Assembly (NCBI RefSeq): GCF_018688095.1
Contig: NZ_CP061311.1
Coordinates: forward strand, 368,764 to 432,763
From: Polynucleobacter sp. AP-Titi-500A-B4
GTDB lineage: Bacteria > Pseudomonadota > Gammaproteobacteria > Burkholderiales > Burkholderiaceae
Reading direction: 5' to 3'
Length of the DNA stretch: 64,000 nt
Shown here: positions 44,836-54,132 of the stretch, one piece after another
How positions within the stretch are numbered: the stretch's first letter is position 1
Layout of the letters: each line of letters begins with the position of its first letter
Notes under the pieces: generated by a model
Databases searched by the model: none
What the model was told of the DNA's origin: nothing
The model's input: the letters and a program-made list of their open reading frames with translations, nothing else
Position numbers and translations under genes: made by a program

Positions 44836-45641
44836 TGAACTTCGCTCTTATTCTCTTCATTCTGGTAATCGTGTCAGGTATCGCTTGGATTGCGGATAAG
44901 ATGTACTTTGCCCCACAAAGAAAAGTGGCTGGTGTTGATCGTATGCCTTTATGGTTGGAGTACACCGCAGGCTTCTTTCCAGTCATTTGCGCAGTATTTG
45001 TATTGCGCTCTTTCATTGTTGAGCCCTTCAAGATTCCATCAGGATCGATGATCCCAACATTACAAATTGGCGATTTCATTTTGGTGAATAAGTTCACCTA
45101 CGGCATTCGTTTACCAGTGATAAATAAGAAAGTAGTTGATCTAGGAACTCCTAAGCGTGGCGATGTTATTGTGTTTCGCTACCCACGCGACGAGTCTGTG
45201 GACTACATCAAGCGTGTCGTTGCTTTGCCAGGCGATGTGATTACCTATGAAGATAAACGCTTAAGAATTAATGGTCAGCCTTTACAGTACAGTGGTGGCG
45301 AGTCCTATCTCGATCCCGAGAATATGCGCTATGCCAAGCGTTTCACAGAAACATTCCCAGTAGATTTGGGTGGCAATCGCCATGAGATTCTGAATGATCC
45401 AGATCGTCCAGCAACCGTCTTTCCAACAGAACGTTTTCCAGGTGCTGAATTCTGTCAATACCAGCCAAGTGGTTTGACTTGCAAAGTGCCTGAGGGGCAT
45501 TACTTTGCCATGGGAGATAACCGTGATAACAGTGCCGACTCTCGTTATTGGGGTTTTGTGCCCGATAAGAATATTGTGGGTAGAGCATTTTTTGTATGGC
45601 TTAACCTAGGCAATCTAGGTCGCATTGGTGGCTTTGAGTAA
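44835..45641 (+). CDS. lepB: Signal peptidase I
   Basis: Inner-membrane protease that removes Sec and Tat signal peptides. In 268 residues it has two N-terminal membrane segments, the catalytic Ser in IPSGSMIPTLQIGD and Lys in DYIKRVVALPGD, and the box E MGDNRDNSADSRYWGFV. Coupled to lepA and followed by rnc. Confidence 0.97.
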   Translation: MNFALILFILVIVSGIAWIADKMYFAPQRKVAGVDRMPLWLEYTAGFFPVICAVFVLRSFIVEPFKIPSGSMIPTLQIGDFILVNKFTYGIRLPVINKKVVDLGTPKRGDVIVFRYPRDESVDYIKRVVALPGDVITYEDKRLRINGQPLQYSGGESYLDPENMRYAKRFTETFPVDLGGNRHEILNDPDRPATVFPTERFPGAEFCQYQPSGLTCKVPEGHYFAMGDNRDNSADSRYWGFVPDKNIVGRAFFVWLNLGNLGRIGGFE

Positions 45642-45647
45642 AAGAGC

Positions 45648-46439
45648 ATGAACGCGCGCGCTGTCATCGAAACCGCACCGCTTCAAGAGCGCCTTGGCTA
45701 TACCTTCAAGAAGCCTGAGCTCTTAAATCAGGCTCTGACTCACCGCAGTCATAGCAAGAAAAACAACGAGCGCTTAGAGTTTTTGGGCGACTCCATTCTC
45801 AATTGTGTTGTAGCTGACTTGCTATACGAGCGTTACTCCGATTTAGATGAAGGCGACCTTTCTCGTGTGCGCGCAAATTTGGTCAAACAACAAGCCTTGT
45901 ATGAGATTGCCCAAACTCTCTCTTTGTCAGACTATCTGCGCTTAGGCGAGGGTGAGCTTAAGAGTGGCGGCTTCCGTCGGCCATCTATCTTGGCAGATAC
46001 CCTAGAGGCAGTAACAGGTGCCATCTTTTTGGATGGTGGCTTTGAAGCAGCAAAAACCTGTTTGCGCAAACTGTATACGATTATTCTCACGCAGGTAGAT
46101 CCCAAGACATTAGGTAAAGACGATAAAACGCTCTTGCAAGAATGTCTGCAAAGTTACCAGTTACCATTGCCAACCTATAACGTAACGGGTACTAGTGGTG
46201 CTGCACATAATCAACAGTTTGAAGTGGAGTGTTTGATACCAAGCCTCAAGATCTCCGTCAAAGGTGAAGGTGCATCTCGCCGTGCTGCTGAACAATCAGC
46301 TGCTAAGGCAGCGTTGGCTGCGGTCTTGAAAGCATTGCCTCAAGAATCTCGTAAACCAAAGAAAACCCGGTCAGCCAAGAAAAAAGCAGCAAAGAAAGAA
46401 GCGACCGAAGAGCAGTTAAACCTCAAGCTAAAGGGCTAA
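45648..46439 (+). CDS. rnc: Ribonuclease III
   Basis: Double-strand RNA endonuclease of 263 residues. The signature NERLEFLGDSILNCV contains the metal-binding Glu and Asp, and the second acidic site is in DTLEAVTGAIFLDGG. A dsRNA-binding domain follows at about residues 155-225, and then a Lys/Ala-rich tail (KKTRSAKKKAAKKEA), longer than in E. coli. Lies six bases after lepB. Confidence 0.96.
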   Translation: MNARAVIETAPLQERLGYTFKKPELLNQALTHRSHSKKNNERLEFLGDSILNCVVADLLYERYSDLDEGDLSRVRANLVKQQALYEIAQTLSLSDYLRLGEGELKSGGFRRPSILADTLEAVTGAIFLDGGFEAAKTCLRKLYTIILTQVDPKTLGKDDKTLLQECLQSYQLPLPTYNVTGTSGAAHNQQFEVECLIPSLKISVKGEGASRRAAEQSAAKAALAAVLKALPQESRKPKKTRSAKKKAAKKEATEEQLNLKLKG

Positions 46440-46441
46440 TC

Positions 46442-47377
46442 GTGTTTAGATGCGGCACTATCGCCATTGTTGGGCGTCCCAATATGGGCAAATCAACACT
46501 GCTCAATGCATTGGTTGGTCAAAAGATCAGCATTACTTCACGTAAGGCGCAGACAACACGTCATCGCATCTTAGGAATTCAGAATCGCGAAGAGGCACAA
46601 TTTATTTTTATTGATACGCCTGGTTTCCAGACGCGCTTGATGAATACCCTCAACAAGGCATTGAACCGCACTGTAACTACTGCATTACAAGACGTAAACG
46701 TGGCTTGCTTTGTGGTCGAGGCGGGTTACTTTGGCGAAGACGATAAAAAGGTATTGAAGCTGTTACCAGATGATCTGCCGGTAGTGCTGGTATTAAACAA
46801 GTTGGACTTATTTAATAGTCGCTTTCAGACTCCATCGGAGCGTGATCAAGCCCTACTCAATTTTATGAAGGAAATGTCTAAGCCTTGGTGTGAGTTGGGT
46901 GGCCATGAAGATCAAAAGTGTGAGTTTGCAGAAATCGTGCCTATGAGTGCAAAGAGCCCTGGCGATATCGAAAGACTTTTAGATGTGCTTGAGGGCTATC
47001 TACCTGAGGCGCCAGCAGTCTATGATGGCGATACCATTACCGATCGAAGCGAACGTTTCTTAGCCGCTGAGATATTGCGCGAGAAGGTATTTCGTTTCAC
47101 TGGTGAAGAGTTGCCTTACACCTCTACTGTAGTGATTGATCAATTCAAGATGGATGGCAAGATGCGCCGTATTGCTGCAACCATTTTGGTAGACCGCGAT
47201 AGTCATAAGGCTATGATCATTGGTCAAAAAGGCGAACGCTTGAAGAAGATCTCTACGGATGCTCGCATCGATATGGAAAAGCTCTTTGATGGCAAAGTCT
47301 TTTTGGAGACTTGGGTCAAGGTCAAGCGTGGTTGGGCAGATGATCGCGCTGAATTACGGGCGCAGGGTCTGGAATAA
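46442..47377 (+). CDS. era: GTPase Era
   Basis: Ribosome assembly GTPase, 311 residues, starting with GTG. G1 is GRPNMGKSTLLN, G3 DTPGFQT and G4 NKLD, with the C-terminal KH domain holding GQKGERLKKI. The usual valine of GxPNVGKS is Met here. Directly follows rnc, as in most proteobacteria. Confidence 0.96.
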   Translation: MFRCGTIAIVGRPNMGKSTLLNALVGQKISITSRKAQTTRHRILGIQNREEAQFIFIDTPGFQTRLMNTLNKALNRTVTTALQDVNVACFVVEAGYFGEDDKKVLKLLPDDLPVVLVLNKLDLFNSRFQTPSERDQALLNFMKEMSKPWCELGGHEDQKCEFAEIVPMSAKSPGDIERLLDVLEGYLPEAPAVYDGDTITDRSERFLAAEILREKVFRFTGEELPYTSTVVIDQFKMDGKMRRIAATILVDRDSHKAMIIGQKGERLKKISTDARIDMEKLFDGKVFLETWVKVKRGWADDRAELRAQGLE

Positions 47378-47383
47378 ATTTCT

Positions 47384-48118
47384 ATGGCCTCGATTCGCGT
47401 TGCTGACGAGCCTGCCTTTGTTTTGCATAGCATTCCCTATAAAGAGACCAGCTTAATTCTGGACGTCTTTACGCGGCAGTATGGCCGCATGGCCCTGATT
47501 GCCAAGGGAGCTAAACGCCCGCATTCAACATTGCGTCCAGTCTTGCAACGTTTTCAGCCGCTCTTAGTTTCCTGGAGCGGGAAGTCTGAGTTACGCACGC
47601 TCACCAAATCAGAGTGGGTTGGTGGTATGCCTTCCTTAGTTGGCGATGCTCTGCTCTGTGGCTTCTATCTCAATGAATTGCTGGTGAAGTTTTTGGCGCG
47701 CGAGGATGAGTACGAAAAACTCTATGATCGTTACGCAGATACTATTAATGCTTTATCGAATCTCGAATTTGAATCTAAGGGCCTAGAAGAAATCCTCCGC
47801 CCCTTTGAGTTATCTTTATTGCAAGAGACAGGTTATGCCGCTGCCTTAGACCGTTGCGTAGAAACGAACCAAGCTCCTGATGCTCAAACTCAATATGTCT
47901 ACCAGCCAGAGCGAGGTGTGCGTCCAGCTCAAGGAGATGATCCTGGCCACTGGCCGGTCCTGAAAGGCCAATCTTTACTGGCTATTGCTGCCGGTGATTT
48001 TTCTGATCCAGAGACACTATCTGAAAGTAAGCAGTTAATGCGTTTTCTCTTGGGTCTGCATTTGCAGGATCAAGTCTTGACGACCCGTCAAATTTTGATT
48101 GATTTGAAGAAAATCTAG
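47384..48118 (+). CDS. recO: DNA repair protein RecO
   Basis: Loads RecA with RecR at gaps. The 244-residue protein has the OB-fold N-terminus (FVLHSIPYKETSLILDVFT, RMALIAKGAKRP) and a helical C-terminal half; the zinc-binding cysteines of some RecO proteins are reduced to one in LDRCVETNQAPD. Follows era by six bases. Confidence 0.93.
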   Translation: MASIRVADEPAFVLHSIPYKETSLILDVFTRQYGRMALIAKGAKRPHSTLRPVLQRFQPLLVSWSGKSELRTLTKSEWVGGMPSLVGDALLCGFYLNELLVKFLAREDEYEKLYDRYADTINALSNLEFESKGLEEILRPFELSLLQETGYAAALDRCVETNQAPDAQTQYVYQPERGVRPAQGDDPGHWPVLKGQSLLAIAAGDFSDPETLSESKQLMRFLLGLHLQDQVLTTRQILIDLKKI

Positions 48119-48130
48119 TAATCTAGAGAC

Positions 48131-48883
48131 ATGACAGCCCTAGTAGCCAAACCCGCCCTAGAACTCGGCATCAATATTGATCACGTTGCTACTTTACGCA
48201 ATGCGCGTGGCACGATCTATCCTGATCCGCTCAAGGCGGCGCACTTGGCTGAAGAAGCTGGGGCGGATTTAATTACCTTGCATTTGCGTGAAGATCGCCG
48301 TCATATTAAAGACGCTGATTTGTTAGCATTACGTCCTCTCATTAAGACTCGGATGAATCTGGAGTGTGCTGTTACTCCTGAGATGCTGAATATTGCTTGC
48401 AAGGTAAGGCCGCACGATGTCTGTTTGGTACCAGAGAAGCGCGAAGAAGTTACCACTGAAGGTGGGCTAGATATTGTGGGGCACTTTGATGCAGTCAAAG
48501 CTGCTACTAAGCAATTGCAAGATGCTGGTATTCGGGTTTCGCTATTCATCGATCCAGAAGAAAAGCAAATACAGGCAGCTAAAGATATTGGGGCTACCGT
48601 GATTGAGTTGCACACAGGTCGATATGCTGATTTATCAGGCGCAGAACAAAAAACAGAATTGGAGCGTATTCGTAAAGCCGCTCAGTTCGGTAAAGGTATT
48701 GGACTTAGAGTTAATGCTGGCCATGGTTTGCATGAAGGCAATGTGATGGCGGTAGCTGCTATTGCAGAACTATCAGAATTAAATATTGGCCATGCCATTG
48801 TGGCTGAGGCATTGTTTAAGGGTTGGCAAAAAGCCATCACCGATATGAAATCCTTGATGGCTCAAGGTAGAGCTAAGTCCTAG
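48131..48883 (+). CDS. pdxJ: Pyridoxine 5'-phosphate synthase
   Basis: Last step of the DXP-dependent vitamin B6 route. In 250 residues it has LGINIDHVATLRNARGT, ITLHLREDRRHIKD and GLRVNAGHGLHEGN with the catalytic histidines and glutamate. Second from the end of the era-recO-pdxJ-acpS run. Confidence 0.97.
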   Translation: MTALVAKPALELGINIDHVATLRNARGTIYPDPLKAAHLAEEAGADLITLHLREDRRHIKDADLLALRPLIKTRMNLECAVTPEMLNIACKVRPHDVCLVPEKREEVTTEGGLDIVGHFDAVKAATKQLQDAGIRVSLFIDPEEKQIQAAKDIGATVIELHTGRYADLSGAEQKTELERIRKAAQFGKGIGLRVNAGHGLHEGNVMAVAAIAELSELNIGHAIVAEALFKGWQKAITDMKSLMAQGRAKS

Positions 48884-48896
48884 AGATAACATCCAC

Positions 48897-49289
48897 ATGA
48901 TCATTGGTATCGGTACAGACATTTTGCAGATTGGGCGCTTACAGGCTGCTTATGATCGCACCAATGGTCGTTTGGCGGAAAAGATTTTGGGCCCAGATGA
49001 AATGTTGGTCTTCAAACGCCGCCTTGCCAGAAATCACAAACGTGGCATTGCTTTTTTAGCGACACGCTTTGCAGCGAAAGAGGCTTTCTCAAAAGCGATT
49101 GGCTTGGGAATGAGAATGCCTATGACTTGGCGTTCCCTGCAAACCTTAAATGAGCCTAGTGGTAAGCCGGTAACAAGCTACCTAGGTGCGCTTGCACAGT
49201 TTATGCAAGAAAAAAATTGGGAAGCGCAAGTGACGGTGAGTGACGAGCAGGATATGGCAATAGCCCATGTCATCGTTACGCAGAGATAA
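48897..49289 (+). CDS. acpS: Holo-ACP synthase
   Basis: Transfers phosphopantetheine from CoA to AcpP. The 130-residue protein has the metal-binding IGIGTDILQIGRL and the FAAKEAFSKAIGLGM motif. The pdxJ-acpS order is conserved across proteobacteria. Confidence 0.97.
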   Translation: MIIGIGTDILQIGRLQAAYDRTNGRLAEKILGPDEMLVFKRRLARNHKRGIAFLATRFAAKEAFSKAIGLGMRMPMTWRSLQTLNEPSGKPVTSYLGALAQFMQEKNWEAQVTVSDEQDMAIAHVIVTQR

Positions 49290-49324
49290 AAAAGTTCAAA
49301 AATCTAGAATTGATAGAGGAAGAA

Positions 49325-50401
49325 ATGAGTAAAGCGACGATGAATCCGGGACCAGTTACCCTTGATGTAGTGGGTCAGGTCTTAAATGCAGAAGATCGTC
49401 GCCGTATCTTGCATCCTCTAACAGGCGGCGTTATTTTGTTTGGTAGAAACTTCGCCAATCGCAAGCAACTCACAAAATTAACGGCTGATATTAAAAAATT
49501 ACGTCCCGATGTATTGATCTCCATTGACCATGAAGGCGGCCGAGTACAACGCGCCAAGACGGATGGCTTTACCCATTTGCCGGCCATGCGTAAGCTCGGC
49601 GAGTTATGGGGCGCTAAAAGCAAATCGACTCACGCGGCTGAATCTGCCGCACTGGCAATGGCTGCTGCGACTGCTTGTGGATATATATTGGCTGCAGAAC
49701 TTCGTGCCTGTGGTGTGGATTTTAGTTTTACGCCAGTCTTAGATTTGGATTTTGGTCGTAGCGGTGTCATTGGAGATCGTTCATTTAGTCGAGATCCACA
49801 AATTGTGTTTGCATTGGCTAAGAGCTTGAATGAAGGGTTGCGTCTTGGTGGAATGGCAAACTGCGGCAAACATTTCCCAGGTCATGGTTGGGCTGAGGCG
49901 GATTCTCATGTAGCCATTCCGGTAGATGAGCGTTCATTGGCAGACATTCTTAATGATGATGCTAAGCCCTATGAGTGGCTGGATTTAAGTTTGGCTGCAG
50001 TGATGCCGGCACACGTGATTTATCCTAAAGTCGATCAAAACCCTGCGGGCTTCTCCAAGATTTGGTTGCACTCTATCTTGCGTCAGGAATTAGGTTTTGA
50101 GGGTGTAATCTTTAGCGACGATCTCTCTATGGAGGGTGCAAGTGTTGCTGGTTCGGTAGTGAAGGGGGCTGAAATGGCCTTAGACGCTGGTTGCGATGCA
50201 GTGCTGATCTGTAACCGCCCTGACTTAGCAGATCAGTTGCTTAGTCAATTGAAGGTATCAAAGGCAAAGCAAGCCGAATCTGCCACTCGCCTAAATCGTC
50301 TCATGCCGAGCTCCCCATCTCCAACCTGGGATGCCTTGCAAAAAGAATTGGAGTATCAACATGCTAAAGGTTTGTTAAAGCAATTTAATTTGATTGCTTA
50401 A
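49325..50401 (+). CDS. nagZ: Beta-N-acetylhexosaminidase NagZ
   Basis: Cytoplasmic muropeptide-recycling enzyme (glycoside hydrolase family 3), 358 residues. The start at 49325 is chosen because AGAGGA lies just before it; an in-frame TTG at 49310 is the alternative. Substrate and catalytic motifs are SIDHEGGRVQR, CGKHFPGHGWAEADSH (with the His-Asp loop) and FSDDLSMEGA (nucleophile Asp). The cluster ends here with a strong terminator. Confidence 0.95.
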   Translation: MSKATMNPGPVTLDVVGQVLNAEDRRRILHPLTGGVILFGRNFANRKQLTKLTADIKKLRPDVLISIDHEGGRVQRAKTDGFTHLPAMRKLGELWGAKSKSTHAAESAALAMAAATACGYILAAELRACGVDFSFTPVLDLDFGRSGVIGDRSFSRDPQIVFALAKSLNEGLRLGGMANCGKHFPGHGWAEADSHVAIPVDERSLADILNDDAKPYEWLDLSLAAVMPAHVIYPKVDQNPAGFSKIWLHSILRQELGFEGVIFSDDLSMEGASVAGSVVKGAEMALDAGCDAVLICNRPDLADQLLSQLKVSKAKQAESATRLNRLMPSSPSPTWDALQKELEYQHAKGLLKQFNLIA

Positions 50402-50418
50402 GCAAATTGGTAAGCATT

Positions 50419-50444
50419 AAAAAAGCCCGGCATGCCGGGCTTTT
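50419..50444. terminator. Bidirectional terminator between nagZ and efp
   Basis: Perfect stem AAAAAGCCCGGCA / TGCCGGGCTTTT, placed between convergent genes. Confidence 0.9.
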
Positions 50445-50464
50445 GAACATCTATAGTGTGCTAA

Positions 50465-51025
50465 TTAGTTAGCGCGGCTACGGTATTCACCTGTACGAGT
50501 ATCGATTTCGATCTTGTCACCAGTGTTACAGAACAAGGGTACTTGCAATTCATAGCCAGTAGCCAATTTTGCTGTCTTCAATACTTTGCCTGAGCTGGTA
50601 TCGCCTTTAACAGCTGGCTCAGTGTAAGTGATTTCACGCACCAATGAGTTAGGCATTGCAACTGAGAGTGCCTTACCTTCGTAGAACACTACTTCACAAG
50701 GCATACCTTCTTCGAGGTAGTTCAATGCGTCACCCATGAATTCTGATTCAACTTCATATTGGTTGTAATCACCGTCCATGAAAACATACATCGGGTCTGC
50801 GAAGTAAGAATAAGTGCAATCTTTCTTTTCGAGGATCACTACATCGAATTTGTCATCAGCTTTGTAAACGCCTTCGTTTGGCGCGCCAGTTAATAAATTC
50901 TTAAATTTCATTTTCACAACTGAAGAGTTGCGGCCGGAGCGGCTGTATTCGGCCTTTAAAACGACCATGGCATCGGTGCCAATCATGACGACGTTACCAA
51001 CGCGGAGTTCTTGTGCTGTTTTCAT
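50465..51025 (-). CDS. efp: Elongation factor P, arginine-rhamnosylated type
   Basis: Relieves ribosome stalling at polyproline. The 186-residue protein has the KOW-like N-terminal domain and two OB domains. The tip loop reads YSRSGRNSSVVK, with Arg at position 32 rather than the Lys of the EpmAB system. This marks the subgroup that is rhamnosylated by EarP, whose gene lies directly upstream on the same strand. Confidence 0.97.
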   Translation of the reverse strand: MKTAQELRVGNVVMIGTDAMVVLKAEYSRSGRNSSVVKMKFKNLLTGAPNEGVYKADDKFDVVILEKKDCTYSYFADPMYVFMDGDYNQYEVESEFMGDALNYLEEGMPCEVVFYEGKALSVAMPNSLVREITYTEPAVKGDTSSGKVLKTAKLATGYELQVPLFCNTGDKIEIDTRTGEYRSRAN

Positions 51026-51112
51026 CTTGCTATTCCTGGGTGCAGATTGATTTTTCTGCGGTTTTTATCAAAAACAAGATTGTAACCGCCCGCAAGTCTT
51101 TATTGCTTGGTC

Positions 51113-52183
51113 TTAGGCTACGAACCGCAATAGGCGGGCGGCTAAGCCCCCATCCCCTTGGTTTTCGAGTAATTGGGTGCGCCATGCCTCTGAATGGGCA
51201 GTCCAAGTATCTAGGGTGCCAAACCATTCACTGGGCATTGCCCAGGTCATGGCAGCAATCGTTGCAAGGCGCAATTCTTGATTGGCATCTTGAAGGTAAA
51301 GGTCTAAAAAGGCAGCTAACTTGACTTCATGAACGCGATCTTCTTGTGGATAAATATGCCAAATAAATGGTTTGCCTGCTAATTGCGCACGAACAAAAGA
51401 ATCTTCGCCACGAACGATATTGAAATCACATTGCGAGAGCACCCAGTCATAGTCATCTTGAGAAACAAATGGCATTGATAATAATTGGATATTGGCTGGC
51501 AATTCAAATGCATGCTCACCATAAAGATTAAGGAGCTCAGTATGTCCATGCGTCAGCAAGACATCGATATCCTCACCAAGACCGCTTAAGTCCTCTAGCC
51601 ACTTTCGCAAAGGGGCGCCTGGGTAGCAAAATATGCTGACGCGTTTTGCATTACTACGCAGCTCAGACCAAATTTCATTTAAATCGTTTGGAATTTGGTT
51701 GGCTACTGTTGTGCCAACTGGTGGAATTGGGTCGACCAATATTCCACCAGCTTCAACTTGAAATCCTGGAAAGAAAAAATACTTGGGTATGCCATGAGAT
51801 TGTGGTGATGCCTTTGCATGGAAATCCATAATCCATGGTTCAGCGCTGAGATATTCAAGATTGATAATCAGGGGTTTGACTGGGGCTATGAATAAACCAG
51901 TTAAATAGCGCTCGGGTAACTCACATCCAAAGGCCTCGATGACGACATCAGGAGTGTGGACGGGGTGCCTTGCATTGCTGTAACTCCCTTCCCAGGGCTG
52001 GATATCAATGTTGTCTTTAATTGAGGGGTCTACACCAGAAGCGAGTAAATTCAGGGTTGGTAGGTCGTCGCAAAAAATACGCACCTCTTGGCCATGAAGA
52101 CTTGATAAGCTTCGGGCTAGGCGCCAGCAAACACCGGCATCACCATAGTTATCTACGATTTGGCAGAAAATATCCCAACGCAT
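51113..52183 (-). CDS. earP: EF-P arginine rhamnosyltransferase
   Basis: Inverting glycosyltransferase that adds rhamnose from dTDP-rhamnose to Arg32 of EF-P. The start at 52183 gives the family N-terminus MRWDIFCQIVDNYGDAGVCW, with the catalytic Asp in DNYGD. The nucleotide-sugar pocket near the C-terminus is seen in NIVRGEDSFVRAQLAGKPFIW. The length, 356 residues, fits the family. Its ATG overlaps the uvrC ATG on the opposite strand. No ribosome binding site is present. Confidence 0.95.
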   Translation of the reverse strand: MRWDIFCQIVDNYGDAGVCWRLARSLSSLHGQEVRIFCDDLPTLNLLASGVDPSIKDNIDIQPWEGSYSNARHPVHTPDVVIEAFGCELPERYLTGLFIAPVKPLIINLEYLSAEPWIMDFHAKASPQSHGIPKYFFFPGFQVEAGGILVDPIPPVGTTVANQIPNDLNEIWSELRSNAKRVSIFCYPGAPLRKWLEDLSGLGEDIDVLLTHGHTELLNLYGEHAFELPANIQLLSMPFVSQDDYDWVLSQCDFNIVRGEDSFVRAQLAGKPFIWHIYPQEDRVHEVKLAAFLDLYLQDANQELRLATIAAMTWAMPSEWFGTLDTWTAHSEAWRTQLLENQGDGGLAARLLRFVA

Positions 52184-54098
52184 GAGCAATTCGCTTTTTG
52201 AAACCCTTCAGCAGGACGTTAAACGGCTACCCGGATTACCGGGGGTATATCGCTTCTTTGATGAGGCGGGGAACATTCTGTACGTTGGCAAAGCTCGCAA
52301 CCTTAAAAAGCGTGTATCCAGTTATTTTCAAAGCAAGCAGTTATCACCTCGAATAGCACTCATGGTGGGCAAAATTGCTCGCTATGAGACAACGGTAACA
52401 CGGACTGAAACGGAAGCCCTCATTCTAGAGAACAATCTCATTAAAGAGTTGGCTCCACCATTCAATATTTTATTTCGAGATGATAAGTCTTACCCTTATG
52501 TAATGTTAACGGGACATCAGTTCCCGCGCTTAGCCTCTTATCGTGGCAAGGTCGATAAGCGCAATCATTACTTTGGACCCTTTCCAAATAGCTGGGCGGT
52601 ACGTAATAGCGTTCAGATTCTGCAAAAAGTATTTCGCCTCAGAACTTGCGAAGACTCTGTCTTTAAAAATCGTAGCCGCCCCTGTCTGTTGCATCAGATT
52701 CATCGCTGTAGTGCTCCCTGTGTAGGTCGTCTTAGTGTTGAGCAGTACGGTCAAGATGTGGCACAAGCAACACGCTTCTTAGAGGGTGATCACAGTCGTG
52801 TACTTGCAGAGCTCGAAAAAGAAATGCATGCGCATAGCGAGGCGATGGAATTTGAAATGGCCGCGGTACTTCGTGATCGGATTGCAGATCTCTCAAGTGT
52901 TCTGCAACAGCAGGCAATGGATACGGTTGCCGAGGGTGAGGGTGATGTTGACATCATTGCTGTCGCGCAAATGGAAGGCATGGTTTGTGTGAATCTCGCC
53001 ATGGTACGCGGTGGTCGCCACTTGGGTGATAGAGCCTATTTCCCTAAAGGCTTGCGAACAGCCTCAGGGGAGCTCCCACCCCCTGCGGAAATACTTGAAG
53101 CCTTTATTGCGCAACACTATTTAGAAGATGCGAGCGAAAAAGAAGGCGCAACGACGAATCTAATTCCACCAGTTTTGGTGTTGAATCATTCTTTACATTC
53201 TGTGAGTGATGATGTGACTCAATCAAATGAAGCGCCTCCCGAAGATCTTCATGATTTATTGAATGCACAGGCTGGTAGAAAAATTACCTTCTTACATCAG
53301 CCTCAGGGTCAACGTCGCCATTGGCTGGCTATGGCAGAAGGCAATGCTAAGCTGGCATTAACAAAACGCTTAGTAGAGACAGGTGGTCAGTTAGCTAGAG
53401 CACGCGCATTAGCAGATATTTTGGCTTTAGATCTTGAGGGTCTTGAGCACCTACGTATCGAATGTTTTGATATCAGTCATACCTCTGGCGAAGCAACACA
53501 AGCGTCCTGCGTGGTGTATGCCAAGAATACAATGCAATCAGGCGAGTATCGTCGCTTCAATATTAATGACATCACACCGGGTGATGACTATGCAGCGATG
53601 CGTCAAGTCTTGCAAAGACGCTACGCTAACTTCCAAGAACTCCCCCCAGAAAAAATGCCTCAAGTCATTTTGATTGATGGCGGCAAAGGTCAGGTCGAAA
53701 TGGCAAGGCAAGTGCTTTCAGAATTTGGTATGGACGTAGGCTTAATTGTTGGTGTTGCTAAAGGTGAAGGTCGTAAGGTTGGGTTAGAAACCTTGATCTT
53801 TGCTGATGGCCGCGAGCCTTTGGAGCTGGGTATTGATAGCGCAGCGCTCTTGTTGGTTGCGCAGATTCGAGATGAGGCCCATCGTTTTGCAATTACAGGT
53901 ATGCGTGCCAAGCGCGCCAAAGCTAGAACTGTTTCTCGATTAGAGGAGATTGAGGGCATTGGCGCAAAGCGACGTCAGAAGTTATTAGCGCGTTTTGGGG
54001 GGCTCAAGGGGGTTGCTAATGCCAGTATTGAAGAGATTGCCAGTGTAGAAGGGGTATCGCTTACTTTGGCTGAACAAATTTATCGCCAATTACACTAG
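52182..54098 (+). CDS. uvrC: UvrABC excinuclease subunit C
   Basis: Makes both cuts in nucleotide excision repair. The 638-residue protein has the N-terminal GIY-YIG nuclease (PGVYRFFDEAGNILYVGKA, KKRVSSYF), a UVR motif near residues 205-240, the RNase-H-like C-terminal nuclease (IECFDISHTSGEATQASCVV) and two helix-hairpin-helix motifs (IEGIGAKRRQKLLARFGG). The start codon shares its bases with that of the divergent earP; no ribosome binding site is evident. No LexA box was found close by. Confidence 0.97.
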   Translation: MSNSLFETLQQDVKRLPGLPGVYRFFDEAGNILYVGKARNLKKRVSSYFQSKQLSPRIALMVGKIARYETTVTRTETEALILENNLIKELAPPFNILFRDDKSYPYVMLTGHQFPRLASYRGKVDKRNHYFGPFPNSWAVRNSVQILQKVFRLRTCEDSVFKNRSRPCLLHQIHRCSAPCVGRLSVEQYGQDVAQATRFLEGDHSRVLAELEKEMHAHSEAMEFEMAAVLRDRIADLSSVLQQQAMDTVAEGEGDVDIIAVAQMEGMVCVNLAMVRGGRHLGDRAYFPKGLRTASGELPPPAEILEAFIAQHYLEDASEKEGATTNLIPPVLVLNHSLHSVSDDVTQSNEAPPEDLHDLLNAQAGRKITFLHQPQGQRRHWLAMAEGNAKLALTKRLVETGGQLARARALADILALDLEGLEHLRIECFDISHTSGEATQASCVVYAKNTMQSGEYRRFNINDITPGDDYAAMRQVLQRRYANFQELPPEKMPQVILIDGGKGQVEMARQVLSEFGMDVGLIVGVAKGEGRKVGLETLIFADGREPLELGIDSAALLLVAQIRDEAHRFAITGMRAKRAKARTVSRLEEIEGIGAKRRQKLLARFGGLKGVANASIEEIASVEGVSLTLAEQIYRQLH

Positions 54099-54132
54099 TA
54101 GTTATTGATCATATTTGGTTTATGCTTAGCCA

